NCBI RefSeq assembly: GCF_031880315.1 | Contig: NZ_CP134771.1 | Span: forward strand, 1,240,001-1,304,000 | Origin: Pseudomonas baltica | GTDB lineage: Bacteria > Pseudomonadota > Gammaproteobacteria > Pseudomonadales > Pseudomonadaceae | DNA length: 64,000 bases | Direction of reading: 5' to 3' | Shown here: piece by piece, positions 42,149 through 55,600 of the stretch | How positions within the stretch are numbered: the first letter of the stretch is position 1 | Layout of the letters: each line of letters opens with the position of its first letter | The notes under the pieces: model-generated | Databases searched by the model: none | Seen by the model: only the letters and a program-made list of their open reading frames with translations | What the model was told of the DNA's origin: nothing | Translations under genes and position numbers: made by a program

Positions 42149-43543
42149 TCAGGCGCCGGTCAGGGCGCCAGTCACGGCCTTGGCGAAGATCCGCGCCACC
42201 TCATCGATCTGTTCGGCGGTGATGATCAGCGGCGGCAGAAAGCGCACCACGCTGCTGTGGCGTCCGCCCACTTCGATGATCAACCCGCGCTTGAGGCACT
42301 CGCGCTGGATGCGGCTGGCCAGGGCGGTGTTGGCGGCCGGGTGGCCGAGGGGGTCGGGCGCGGCGTGAGGGTCGATGATCTCGACGCCGAGCATCAGCCC
42401 GCGGCCGCGTACGTCGCCCAGCTGCGGTACGCGTTTTTGCAGGTCCAGCAACTGCGTGCGCAGGCGCTGGCCCATGCTGGCGGCATGTTCGACCAAGCGG
42501 TGCTCTTCGATGTAGCGAATCACCGCAGAGCCCGCCGCCATGGCCATCTGATTGCCGCGGAAGGTGCCGGCGTGGGCACCGGGCTGCCAGGTGTCGAGCC
42601 AGTCCTGATAGACCATCACCGCCAGCGGCAGGCTGCCGCCGATGGCCTTGGATAGCACCACCACGTCGGGGACGATGTGCGCGTGCTCGAAGGCGAACAG
42701 CTTGCCGGTGCGGCCGAAGCCGGTCTGAATCTCGTCGATGATCAACGGGATGCCGGCCTTGGCGGTGATCTCGCGCACGCCACGCAGCCACATGTCGGCG
42801 GCCGGGATCACACCGCCCTCGCCTTGCACCACTTCGAGGATCACCCCGGCCGGCGCCTGCACGCCGCTTTCCGGGTCGTTGAGCAGGTTGCGCAGGTAGC
42901 GCAGGTTGACCTCGACCCCGGGCACGCCGCCGAGGCCGAACGGGCAACGGTAGTCGTAGGGGAACGGCATGAACTGCACGCCCTGGCTGACCATCGCGCC
43001 CAGGGGCGTCTTGGCCTTGAGGTTGCCCATCAGGCTCAGCGCGCCCTGGCTCATGCCGTGATAGCCGCCGTGGAAGGCCAGGATGGTGCTGCGCCCAGTG
43101 GCCATGCGCACCAGCTTGAGGGCGGCCTCGACGGCGTCGGTGCCGGTGGGGCCGGTGAACTGGATTTTCGCCTTGGTGGCGAACGATGCCGGCAGCGCGG
43201 CGAACAGGTCCTGCACGAAGCGATCCTTGACCGGGGTGCTGAGGTCGAGGGTGTGCAGCGGCAGTTCGTCATCGAGCACCTGGCGAATGGCGTCGATGAC
43301 CACCGGGTGGTTGTGGCCCAGCGCCAGGGTGCCGGCGCCGGCCAGGCAGTCGATGAAGGTGCGGCCCTCGACGTCTTCGACATGAATGCCCCGGGCCCGT
43401 TTGAGCGCCAGCGGCAAGCGCCGCGGATAACTGCGGGCGTTGGACTCCTGCAGCTTTTGCCGGGCCAGGATGGGGCTGTCCTCGAAGTGGTAGTCCTTGT
43501 CTGCTTCGTGGGCGATGGGGCTTTCGGCTAACACTGTGCTCAT
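42149..43543 (-). CDS. pvdH: PvdH, diaminobutyrate-2-oxoglutarate aminotransferase
   Basis: PvdH makes L-2,4-diaminobutyrate from aspartate semialdehyde with Glu as amino donor. Dab is condensed with D-Tyr in the chromophore. The sequence is a class III PLP aminotransferase: GAGTLALGHNHP near residue 80, FTGPTGTDAVEAALK near 130, FHGGYHGMSQGALS near 160, IIDEIQTGFGRTG near 270 and the PLP lysine in VLSKAIGGSLP near 298. I choose the ATG at 43543 (464 residues) because AGGAG lies 7 bases upstream. An in-frame ATG two codons earlier would leave only one base after that site, and longer starts run back toward pvdL. It begins about 78 bases after the pvdL stop with no promoter visible in between, so pvdL and pvdH are likely cotranscribed. 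Confidence 0.94.
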   Translation of the reverse strand: MSTVLAESPIAHEADKDYHFEDSPILARQKLQESNARSYPRRLPLALKRARGIHVEDVEGRTFIDCLAGAGTLALGHNHPVVIDAIRQVLDDELPLHTLDLSTPVKDRFVQDLFAALPASFATKAKIQFTGPTGTDAVEAALKLVRMATGRSTILAFHGGYHGMSQGALSLMGNLKAKTPLGAMVSQGVQFMPFPYDYRCPFGLGGVPGVEVNLRYLRNLLNDPESGVQAPAGVILEVVQGEGGVIPAADMWLRGVREITAKAGIPLIIDEIQTGFGRTGKLFAFEHAHIVPDVVVLSKAIGGSLPLAVMVYQDWLDTWQPGAHAGTFRGNQMAMAAGSAVIRYIEEHRLVEHAASMGQRLRTQLLDLQKRVPQLGDVRGRGLMLGVEIIDPHAAPDPLGHPAANTALASRIQRECLKRGLIIEVGGRHSSVVRFLPPLIITAEQIDEVARIFAKAVTGALTGA

Positions 43544-43621
43544 GGTCATGCTCCTGAAAGAGAAGTTAAAAAGCCGAGGGTGGGTTGGTTTTCTGAAGGT
43601 GACTGGCAAGCAGGGTCCGCA

Positions 43622-46600
43622 TCACAACGCCTCCAACCGAGCCATCAGGTCGTCGATGCGGCTGACCTTCTGCTCGGTCAACGCGCTGCCATCGAGGCCG
43701 TCGATATAGCGCGCCAACGCCTGCACGGTGCTGCACTCGAACATCGCCCGCAGCGGCACACTGCGCTGCAACGCCTGCTGCACCCGCGAAGCGATCTGCG
43801 TGGCCAGCAGCGAGTGGCCGCCGAGGTCGAAGAAGTCGTCGGTAACGCCCACTCGGGGGGCGCCCAGCACCTCGCTCCAGATCTGCACCAGGGTCTGTTC
43901 CAGCTCGCTGCTCGGCGCCACATAGTGCTGCGTGGCGCTGAAATCCGGGGCCGGCAGCGCCTTGCGATCGAGCTTGCCATTGGCGTTGAGCGGCAACTGC
44001 GCCAGGGCCTGCCAATGGCGCGGCACCATGTAGTCCGGCAGGCTCTGGCTCAGGTGCGCCTTGAGCGCTTCCCAGTCGGGGCTGGCCTGATCGCTGACCA
44101 CATAGCCCACCAGGTACTGACCGGTGGCCGCGTGCTGCGCCGCCACCGCCGCCTCACGCAGCGACGGCCACTCACGCAGGCGCGCTTCGATCTCGCCCAA
44201 CTCGATGCGATAGCCACGAATCTTGACCTGATGGTCGACCCGGCCCACGTACTCCAGCACGCCATCGAGGCGCCGCTGGGCCAGGTCGCCGCTGCGATAC
44301 AAGCGCTCGCCGGCAGTGCCGAACGGGTCGGGCAAGAAACTCGCCGCCGTGCGGGCCGGATCGCGCAAGTAACCGCGCCCTACCCCGGTACCGGCGATGA
44401 ACAGCTCGCCCTGAGCCAGCAACGCGACGCTGTGCAATTCGTCATCGAGCACGTACAAACGGTTGTTGTCGGTGGCGCTGCCGATGGGCAGATAGCTGCC
44501 GGCACTGGAGGCCGCGTCGACGCGGAACAGCGCCACGTCATCGGCACATTCCGCTGGGCCGTAGGCGTTCACCAGTGCTACCGATGGGTAACGTTGCAGC
44601 CATTGGCGGGCCAGCGCCGGCGGCATCGCTTCACCGGTGGGCAGCAGCCAGCGCAGGCGCTCAAGCTCGGCAGGCGCTTCGGCCAGCAAACCCTGAATCA
44701 GCGACGGCACGCTTTCGAGCACGGTGATGCCGGTGTCGCGGACATGGCGCAACAGCGCCGCCGGATCATGAGCGATGGCGTCGGGGACGATCTCGATGCG
44801 GGCGCCACACAACGCAGCGGCGAGGAACTGCCACACGGAAATATCGAAGCCCTGGGAAGCGGTCTGGGCGATCACGTCGTGCTCATCGAGCGCCAGATAC
44901 GGCACCTTGCTCAACTGGTTGTTGAGCATGCCGGCCTGATGCACCGCCACGCCTTTGGGCACCCCCGTGGAACCGGAGGTATAGATCACATAGGCCAGGT
45001 GCTGGCCGGTCACCGCGATGCCCGGAGCAGCCACTTCGCCGCCACCCTCCTGTACCTCGTCCCACACCAACAACCGGGGCCGCCCGGCACAACTCAGCTC
45101 GTCGAGCAACTGCTCGGCCTGCACCCGACACGCCGCGCTGCACACCAGCACCGGCGCGGCACTGACCTCGAGGATGCGCGCCAGGCGCTGCGGTGGATGG
45201 GCCGGGTCCAGCGGCACATAACCGGCGCCGGCCTTGAGGCTGCCGACGATCATGCCCAGCAACGGCAAGCCTCGCTCGGCCAGCAAGGCCACCGGTTGAT
45301 CAGGTCGCACACCGGCCGCCAGCAACGCCTGGCCCAGGCGATTGGCGTAGCGATCGAGCTCGGCGTACTGCCATTGCTCGCCAGCGCAGACCGCCACGAT
45401 GCGCTCGGGATGCGCCGCCACCTGCGCCTCGAACAGCGGCACATAGCCCTGCTGCAACGGGTAGTCGCGCGCACTCTGGTTGCACTCTTCGGTCAGGAAG
45501 CAGTGTTCATCCGCGGCCAGCAACGGCAGCGCGGCGAGGTCCTGTTCGAAGCCGTCGACCAGCGCCAGCAACAAACGCTGGAACTCGCCGAGCAGGCGCT
45601 CGACGGTCGCCACGTCGAAGAAGCGGCGGTCGTAGGACAGGTGCAGGCCGAGGTCGTCACCCGGATAGCAGACTACCGTCAGCGGGTAGTTGGTGTGGGT
45701 GCGGCCGGACTCCGAGCGTGCGTTGAGGCCCTGGGCGCCTTGCAGCACCGTGGCGTCGACCGGAGCGTTTTCGAACACGAACAGGCTGTCGAACAGCGGC
45801 TGGCCCTTGGGCAGTTCGCTGCACGCCTGAATGCTCACCAGCGGCAGATGCTCGTGCTCGCGCAACTCGAGGTTGCGCTCGAACAGCTGTTGCAACCAGC
45901 CACGCACGCGCAACGGCTGACCGACATCCGGCATGCGCACCCGCAACGGGATGCTGTTGATGAACAGTCCGACGCATTCCTGCATCTGCGGCAGGCTGGC
46001 CGGGCGCCCGGCCACGGTGACGCCGAACAGCACGTCGCGCTCGCCGCTGTAGCGGCGCAGCACCAACGCCCAAGCCGCCTGGGCGAAGGTGTTGACGGTC
46101 AATTGATGGCGCTGGGCCAACTCGCGCAGGCGCGCGCCTTGCTCGGGCTGCAAGCGCCGGTAAACGTCGCCGACCTGCATGCCACCGTTGTCGTGGAGGA
46201 TCGGCCGGTCGCTGGGGATCAGCGTCGGTCGCGCAAAGCCGGCCAGCGTCTCGCGCCAGTAGCGTTGCGACGACTCCAGGCCTTGATGGTGCAGCCAGGC
46301 GATGAACTCGCGGTAGCGCGGTGGTGTGCTCAGTTGCGCGTCGACGCCCTGCTCCAGCGCCTGATAGATGACCATGAAGTCGCCCATCAGAATCGAACGG
46401 CACCAGGCATCGATCAGGATGTGGTGGTTGCTCATGATGAACCAGTGCTGCTCCGGCGCCAGACGGATCAGGCGCAGGCGCAGCGGCGGGCGCTCCAGCA
46501 GCGCGAAGCCGGCCAGGCGCTCGGCTTCGAGCAGCTGTTGCAGGCGCGCTTGGTGGCCTTCGGCGGGCAGCGCGCTCCAGTCGAGGAACTCCACGCCGTC

Positions 46601-49600
46601 GCCGTCACCGCGATGAATCACTTGCAGCATCTGCTCACCGGCGTTCCAGCTGAACGAGGCGCGCAGCGCTTCGTGGCGCGCCACCACGGCGCGCCAGGCA
46701 CGCTCGAAACGCTCGACGTCCAGGGCGCTGTCGATGGTGTAGCGATCCTGCATGAAGTAGATGCCGGTGCCCGGTTCCAGCAGGGTGTGCAGCAGCAGGC
46801 CCTCTTGCATCGGCGTCAGCGGGAACACGTCTTCGATGGCCTTGAACGGCAGAGGCAGGGCGTCGAGCTGGGCCTGATCGAGGCGTGCCAGCGGGAAGTC
46901 CGACGGCGTCACACCACCGCTCTCGGGTAGCAGGCAGTGGTCGATCAGCGCGACGAGGTTGCGCCGGTAAGCCTCGGCGAGGTGGCTGATGGTCTGGGTA
47001 TGGAACAGCTGCTGGCTGAAGGTCCAGCGCAAGGTCAATTCCCCACCATAGACCTGCCCGTCGACGCTCAGCCAGTTGGGCAGCTCGGCGTCGCTGGCAT
47101 GCTGGGCACCGCCGGCTTCTTGCAGCGGACGCAACAGCGCGTCGTCGGCAAAGCCCTGATCGAACTGGCCCAGGTAGTTGAAGGTGATGCGCGCCTGGGG
47201 CAAGGCCGCCATGGCCTGACGGCCGGCGTCGTCGGCCAGGTAGCGCAGCACGCCGTAGCCGAGGCCTTTGTGCGGCACGCTGCGCAGGTGTTCCTTGATA
47301 GCCTTGAGGGTGTCGCCGGTACTGGCGCCGGGTGTCAGGCGCAGCGGGTAGGCGCTGGTGAACCAGCCGACGCTGCGGCTCAGATCGATATCGTCGAACA
47401 GCTCTTCGCGGCCGTGGCCTTCAAGTTGCACCAAGGCCGAGGTCTGCCCGGTCCAGGCGCACAGGGTGCTGGCCAAGGCGCTGAGCAGCAGGTCTTCGGT
47501 GCGCGCACGATAGGCTTGCGGGGCCTGATGCAACAGGCGGCCAGTGATCTCGGCAGCCAAGGTGACGCTGACGCTGCTGGCGTCGCGCTCCAGGTTGGCG
47601 GTGTCATGAAAATCCCTCGGCAACTCGCCGTCGACGCCTTGCAGCTGGGTTTGCCACCAGCCCGATTCTTCGCGCAGCGATTCGCTGCTGGCATAGCTGT
47701 GCAGGCGCTGGGCCCAGTCACGCAGGGCGCTGGTCTTGGTCGGCAGTTGCGGCGCCTGGCCTTGTTCGAGCTGACGGTAGAGATGCTGCAGATCTGCCAG
47801 CAGCACACGCCACGACACGCTGTCCACTGCCAGGTGATGGATCACCAGCAGCACACGCTCCGGCGTGCCTGGCACCAGCACCGCACGCAACAGCGGGCCT
47901 TGCTGCAGATCGAGGCTCTGTTGCGCCTGTTCGAACAGCGCCAGGCGCTGCTCGGCGCTGCGCGCCTCGCGGACCCAGAGCAAGGGCTGCAGGCTATCGG
48001 CAGGCCGATATTGCGCCCGCCAAGGCGCGCCCTTGCCACCGTGCTCGAAGCTCAGGCGCAGGGCATCGTGGTGCACCTGCAGCGCTTGCAACGCCTGCTC
48101 CAGCAGCGCCGGTTGCAGGGGCTGCAGCGCCTGCATCAGCACGGATTGGTTCCAGTGCTGCGGCGCGGCCAGTTGCTGTTCGTAGAACCAATGCTGGATC
48201 GGCGTCAGCGCGGTGGCGCCGGTCACCGGGCCTTGATCGATGCTCAGGCGTTCGCTGAGGGTCGAGGCTGCCGCCAGGGTGCGCACGCTTTGGTGCTGGA
48301 ACAGGTCCTTGGCGCTGAAATGAATACCCCGTTGACGAGCGCGGCTGACCACCTGGATCGACAGAATCGAATCACCGCCCAGGGCGAAGAAGTTGTCATC
48401 GATACCCACCCGCGCCGCACCCAGCACGGCCTGCCAGACCTCGACCAGACCGCGTTCGATGGCATTGCCCGGCGCCTGATAAGCCTCTTGCGCGGCACTG
48501 ACGTCGGGGGCCGGCAAGGCGCGGCGGTCGAGCTTGCCGTTGGCGGTCAGCGGGAAGCGCTCCAGCACCAGCAGGTGCGCCGGCACCATGTGCTCGGGCA
48601 GACCGTTGTGCAGATGGGCCTTGAGCACTTCGCGCAAGGCGGCGGACTCCAGGCCCGGTTCGGCCAGCAGGTAGCCCACCAGTTGCTTGCCCGATGGGCC
48701 GTCGACGGCCAGCACGACGGCTTCACGTACCGATTCGTGGGCCAGCAGACGGGCTTCGATCTCGCCCAGCTCGATGCGAAAACCACGCACCTTGACCTGC
48801 TGGTCGATGCGCCCCAGGTACTCAAGTTGGCCGTCCGCGCGTTGGCTGACCAGATCGCCGGTGCGGTACAGCCGCGCGCCACCCTGGGTATCGAACGGGT
48901 CGGCCACGAAGCGCTCGGCGCTCAAGCCCGGGCGACTGTGGTAACCACGGGCCAGGCCGTAGCCCCCGACGTACAACTCACCCACGGCACCAGCGGGCAG
49001 TTGCGCCAGGTCGGCATCCAGCACGTACAACTGGCGCGCGCCGACCACCGTGCCGATCGGCACGCTGCTGGCGCCGGCTGGCAGCGCTTGCGGCACTGCG
49101 CACGCCATGGGCATGACCACGGTTTCGGTGGGCCCGTAGGCGTTGAACACGGCTTGCGGGGCGAAGCTTTCCCGCAGCGCGTGCAGATGGTCCGGGGTCA
49201 GGGCTTCGCCGCCGGTGATACACAGGCGCACCGGTAGCTGCTCGTGACGACCGCGCAACCACTGCGCCAGCTGGCCGCCATAGCTCGGCGTGAAACCAAG
49301 GACATTGATGCGCCGGTCACGGATCAGCGCGCAGATCGCTTCGGCATCCCACTGGCCTTGTTCGCGCAGGATCACTTCGGCGCCGAACAGCAACGGCACC
49401 AGCAGGCGCTCGCTGGCGGCATCGAAGTTGATCGAATAAAAGTGCAGTTCACGGTCAGCCGGGCTGGTCTCGAACAAGCGCCCCACCGCCAGGCAGTGCA
49501 TGGCCAGCGGCCCCTGCTCGACGGTCACACCCTTGGGCAAACCGCTGGAGCCGGAGGTGTAGATCATGTAGGCCAGGTGCTGCGGCTGGCTGCGTTCAGG

Positions 49601-52600
49601 CAGATCATCGCTGGGGTAGGCGCCCAGCCCAGCGCGTTGCTGCTCCAGGCTCCAGGGCTGCACATGGGACGGCAACGGCGCGAGTTGGCTGAGCAGTTGG
49701 TCATGGCCGAGCAGCACGGCGATGCCGCTGTCTTCGATCATGTAGCGCAGGCGCTCCAGCGGGTATTCCGGGTCCAACGGCACGTAGGCGCCACCGGCCT
49801 TGAGCACCGCCAGCAGGCCGACCACCAGGTCCACCGAACGACGCAGGGCCAGGCCCACACGCACCTCAGGCCCGACGCCCAGCTCGATCAGGCGCCGGGC
49901 CACGCGGTTGGCCTGGGCGTTGAGTTCGGCGTAGGTCAGCGACTGCCCGGCGCAGGTCACGGCCAGGCCATGCGGGGTTGCCTGCGCCTGGTGCTGGAAC
50001 AGTGCGTGAACACTGGCAGGCACTTTATCGAGCACCTCGCCACGGCCGCTGGCGACCAGCGCCTGGTGCTCGTCGGCGCTGAGCAGCGGCAATTCGCTGA
50101 GGCGTTGCTCGGGGTCGGCGAGCATGCTGCGCAGCAAGCGTTGCCAGTGCTCGGCCATGGCTTGGATGCGCGCCGCGTCGAACAGGTCGGTGCTGTAGGT
50201 CAGGCAGCAGCGCAGCTGCGCGTCGAAGTCGGTGACCTCCAGGTTGAGGTCGAACTTGGTCGCCCGCGCGTCGTTGACCAGATAGTCGACCTGCACGCCA
50301 CCGGCCAGCTCGCGCTGCTGCTGGAATTCCCAGCGCTGCACGTTGCACATCACCTGGAACAGCGGATTCCAGGCGGCGCTGCGCTGCGGTTGCAAGGCTT
50401 CGACCAGATGATCGAAGGGCACGTCCTGATGGGATTGGCCCTCGATCGCCACCTGGCGCACCTGGGCCAGCAGCTCGCTGACAGTCATTTGCCCGTGGGG
50501 GCGAATGCGCAGCACCTGGGTGTTGAGGAAGGCGCCGATCAGGCCTTCGCTTTCAGGACGAATGCGGTTGGCCAGCGGCACGCCGATACGCAGGTCATCC
50601 TGGCCGCTATAGCGGTACAAGAGCACGGCCAGGGCGGCGCTCATGGTCATGAACAAAGTCAGGCCGCGGCTGCTGTTGAAACGCGCCACCTGGGTCGCCA
50701 GCTCGGCGTCCAGATCAAAACGATGCAGCTCGCCGCGATGGCTCTGCACCGCCGGCCGGGGTCGATCGCTGGGCAGCGCCAGCAAGGGTTGCTCGCTGCC
50801 CAGTTGCGCGCGCCAGTAATCGAGCTGGCGCTGCATTTCGCCGCCTTCAAGCCACTGACGATGCCAATGGCTGTAATCGAGGTACTGCACCGGCAGCGGC
50901 GCCAGTGGTGATTCGCGCTCATCGACGAAGGCGGCGTACAGCGCCGACAGTTCGCGGGCGAAAATGTCCATCGCCCAGCCTTCGGTGACGATGTGGTGCA
51001 AGGTCAGCAGCAGGTGATGCTCGCGCTCGGCGCTTCTGGCCAGGCACACGCGCAGCAGCGGCCCGGTCTCCAGATCGAAGGGGGCGTGGGCTTGCTCTTC
51101 GGCCACACGCTGAATGGCCACCTGGCGGTGCGCTTCGGGTTCGCTGGACAGGTCCAGCCACTGCATGGCCACATCGGATTGGCTCGACACCTGCTGCCAG
51201 GGCTTGCCGTCTTGTGCCGGGAAGGTGGTGCGCAGGCTTTCGTGGCGCTGGATCAGCGCCTGCAATGCACGCTCCAGGCTGTCGACATCGAGCGTGCCGC
51301 GCAGCCGCGCCATGCCGCCGACGTTGTAGGCCGGGCTCTGGGGGTCGAGTTGCCAAAGGAACCACATGCGTTGCTGGGAATAGGACAATGCCACGCGCTG
51401 GCGGCGGTCGACCCGTTCGATGACGCCCTGCCCGTCGACCCGCCCGTCTTGTTGGGCCCGTGCGACCCAGGCGGCGAAATCCACCAAGCGCCGAGACTCG
51501 AACAGCGCCCGCAGGGGCAGATCGACGGCAAACGCTTGACGCGTGCGCGAGACGATACGGGTGGCCAGCAGCGAGTGGCCGCCGAGCTCGAAGAAGTCGT
51601 CGTCGAGGCCAATGCGCTCCAGCTCCAGCACCTGGGCCCAGATCGCTGCCAGCTGGATTTCGCGCGCGTCGCGGGGCGCGCGGTACTCGCGAAGCGCGGC
51701 TTCAGGCTGCGGCAAGGCGCGGCGGTCGAGCTTGCCGGTCGGGCTCAGGGGCAAGGCTGGCAGACGCAGAATATGCGCCGGGATCATCGGTTCGGGCAGC
51801 CGTTGTTGCAGGGCCGTGCGCACGCGGCTGGCCAAGGCGGCGGCGGACTCTTCGCCCTCGGCCACCAGATAGGCCAGCAGTTGGCCGCCGCCGGCGCCGT
51901 CAGCAAGGATCACTGCCGCCTGACGGACGCCGGATTGTTCCAGCAGGGCGTTGCGGATTTCTTCGAGCTCGATGCGCACGCCGCGCAGCTTGACTTGTTC
52001 GTCGAGGCGGCCGAGATACTCCAGGGCGCCGTCTGCACGCCAGCGGGCCAGGTCGCCGCTGCGGTACAGGCGACCACCGCCATCGGCGGGCAGGAAGCGC
52101 TCGGCGGTGAGGGCTGGCCGGCCGAGGTAGCCGCGCGCCAGGCCGGTGCCGCCCAGCAGCAGTTCACCTTGGGCGCCGGTGGGGGATAGTTGCCAGTCGT
52201 TGTCGCGGATCTGGGTGAGGACATTGCTGAGGGGGCGGCCGATGGGGATTCTGGCTGCGGGTGTGCGATGGTCTTGCGGGCCTCTTCGCGGCCAAGCCCC
52301 GCTCCCACCAGTGTCCGGGTCTGGATTGGCTGACGCTGTGACCCCCTGAAGTGTTGCGCCCTGCACTGTCGGAGCAAGGCTTGCCCGCGAAGGGGCCGGC
52401 GCAAGCTGCCCGAGATCATCGGCCACACACTGCCAATGGGTCACATTGATAGCCGTTTCCGTCGGCCCGTAGCGGTTGTGCAGTGCCACCTGAGGCAGCC
52501 TCTCATGCACCCGGCGGCACAGTTCGGCCGGCAGCGCTTCGCCACCGCTGAACAGCAAACGCAGGCTGGAGCATTGGCCAACCAGCGCTTCATCCACAAA

Positions 52601-55600
52601 CAGTTGCAACAGTGGCGGCACAAAATGCACGACCGTCACGCCGTGCTCGCGCACCAATTGCACCAGCCGCTGCGGATCGCGGTGTTCATCCTTGCCGGCC
52701 AACACCAGGCGGCTCCCCGCGATCAGCGGCAAAAAACACTCCCACAGCGACACATCGAAACTCAACGGCGCTTTTTGCAGGAGCACATCGCGGCCACCGA
52801 TGGCGTACTCACGCTGCATCCACGCCAAGCGCTCGGCCAATGCGCCGTGGGTGCTGCCCACCGCCTTCGGCCGCCCGGTAGAACCGGAGGTGTAGATGAT
52901 GTAAGCGAGGTTATCGGCGTGCAACGCCAAGGTCGGCGCCGCCACCGGCACCTCGAGCAACGCTTCGTCCAGCACCGCGTCGAGTAACAGGGTCGACCAA
53001 CCGTCCGGCACCTCGAAGGCCTGCAGCACCTGCGCCTGACCCAACAACAAGGTGATCGCGCTGTCCTCAAGCATGAACTGCAGACGCTCGCGCGGATAAT
53101 CCGGGTCCAGCGGCACATAGACGCCGCCCGCCTTGACGATCGCCACCAGCGCCACCATCAGTTCCAGCGAGCGCTCCGCCAGTACCCCGACGCGCACTTC
53201 GGGGCCGATACCTTGCTCGCGCAGGCGCTGGGCCAGGTGATTGGACAACTGATCCAGCGCGCGGTAACTCAAGGTTCGCGCGCCGACCACCAAGGCGATG
53301 TCTTCAGGCGTGGCGTGGGCCTGTGCCTGCAAGCGTTGCGGCAGCAGCCAGGTCGGTGCGGGTTGTGGATTCTCGCCCCACGCCAGCAACTGCCGCGCGT
53401 CGTTGTCGGTCAGCGACGCCAGTTCGTCCAGCGCCGTGTTCGGCTGGTCACACAGCTGCTGCACCAGCGCGACATACTGCTCGGCAAGGCGCTCGACCGT
53501 GGCGCGCTCGAACAGCTGCGTGGCGTAGTCGAACGACAGGCGGATGCGCCCCTGCTGATCCTGCTCGCTGTGCAACTGCAGGTCGTACTTGGCCTCGCGG
53601 CTGTGCCACGGCAGCTCCTCGGCGAACAGCCCCGGCAGCAGCCGCAAGGCGCTGATATCGCGCTGCAGATGGTTGAACATCACCTCGAAACCGGCATCGT
53701 CGCCCAAGGCCGCGTACACCTGCTGGTAGTCCAGCCGAGCGTTGGCCTGGGCCTCCAGCACGCGAGTGCGCACCGTCGCCAGCAAGTGGGCGAAGGACTG
53801 GCGCGTATCGATCTGCGCGCGCAGCACCTGAGTGTTGATCAAAAAACCCACCAGCCCTTGGCTGGAGCGCTGCTGACGGTTGGCATTGGGCACCCCGACA
53901 CGGATATCGGCCTGACCGCTGTAGCGCTGCAACAGCAACTGCCAGGCCGCCAACAGCAGCATGAAGGTACTGGCGCCCTGGGCTTTGGCCAGGGCTTGCA
54001 AGCGTTCACCGAGCGCCGCGGGCAGTGGACGGCTCAAGCGTTCGGCCGGCGATGGCTGCAAGCCGCGCGGGTGATCCAGCGGCAAGGCCAGCGGCTCACG
54101 CTCGCCGCCCAGGGTGGCGCGCCAGTAGGCAAGCTCGCGGCTGACGGCCGCGTCGTCCAGCGCAGCGTCGCTCAGCCCCGCAGCATAGTCGCCGTGATTG
54201 ATCGGCAATGGCGCGAGCACCGAGGCCGTCTCACCGCTGCTAAAGGCGGCATACAAGCGCGCGAACTCGTCGAGCAAAATACCGAACGACCAGCCATCGG
54301 CAATGATGTGGTGCACGGTCACCAGCAGCAGGTGATCCTGGTCGTCGAGGCGGATCAGGCGCACTCGCAGCAAGGGGCCGTGTTCGAGATCGAAGGGGAT
54401 GGCGGCTTCCTGATTCTGCAGGGTGGCGACGTCTGGCGCGGTGCCGCCGAGGTCATCGTACTGCAGCGCCCACTCGCTGCCGTCGCCCAGGCGTTGATAG
54501 CAGCAGTCGCCGTCCTGGTAGAAGCGTGTACGCAGCGCTTCATGGCGCTCGACCAAGGCCGCGAAGGCGCGGGTCAGGGCCGGGCGATCCAGCTCGCCAC
54601 GCAAGCGCAGGCCACCGGGAACGTTGTACGCCGGGCTGTCGGGTTGCAGTTGCCAGAGGAACCACAGACGGCTTTGCGCCGGGGTTTGTGGCAGCGGTTG
54701 ATCGGAGTTGCGCGGTGTTTTCTGCGGGGTCGACGCTGAGCGGTCGGCTTGCAGTGCCTGCACGGCCGCGGTGAAGGCGCCCAGGTCAGGGGCTACATAA
54801 AGGGTTTGCAGTTCGAGGTCGATGCGCAGCGCGTCGCGTAACTCGGCGATCAACTGAATTGCCTGAATGGAGTTGCCGCCCTGGGCGAAAAAGCTCGCAC
54901 CGGGCTCCAGCGTCTCGACCCCGAGGGTTTCGCGCCACAGTCGCGCAATGTGCTCGGGCAGCGCTTCGCCTTGATCCTGAACAGCCCCGGTGTGCACCTC
55001 GCCCAGTTGCCATTGCGCCACGCACGGCAGGCTGCCCTCGCGCCACTGCGCAGCGCAGGCGGCGCGCTGCAGCTTGCCGCTGGAGGTCTTGGGCAGGCTG
55101 CCGGGTTCGAGCAAGAGCACCACGGCGGGGGCCTCGTGATGGACCTCGGCGACCTGCGCGCGAATGGCGGCGATCAAGTCATCGGTGGCGTACTGCTTCT
55201 GCACCCGCCGGCTGATTTCTGCGGCAATCCCAAACGCTTCGCGGGCAGCGCCCGCTCCAACACCATTCCCTGTGGGAGCGGGCTCTGCCCGCGAAGCGTC
55301 TACTGCAAACACCGCCACCCGGCCCTTGCGCACCGCCTCGATCCGCGCCTCGACCGTGCGCTCGATATCCTGCGGATACAGATTTTGCCCACGGATGATC
55401 AACATGTCCTTGATCCGCCCGCTCACATACAACTGCCCGCCGTGCATGAAACCCAGATCGCCGGTACGCAGCCAGGTGCTGCCATCGCGCGGGATGAACG
55501 CCTTGGCGCTGGCCTCGGGGTTGCGCCAGTAACCTTGGGCAACACTCGGCCCGGCGCTGCAGATTTCGCCCACGCAGCCATCGGCCAAGGGCTCGCCGGT

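Noticed and set aside
43544..43621. A separate promoter for pvdH
   Set aside because: No TAAAT-like element with a CGT at the right distance is visible in the 78 bases. Cotranscription with pvdL is simpler.
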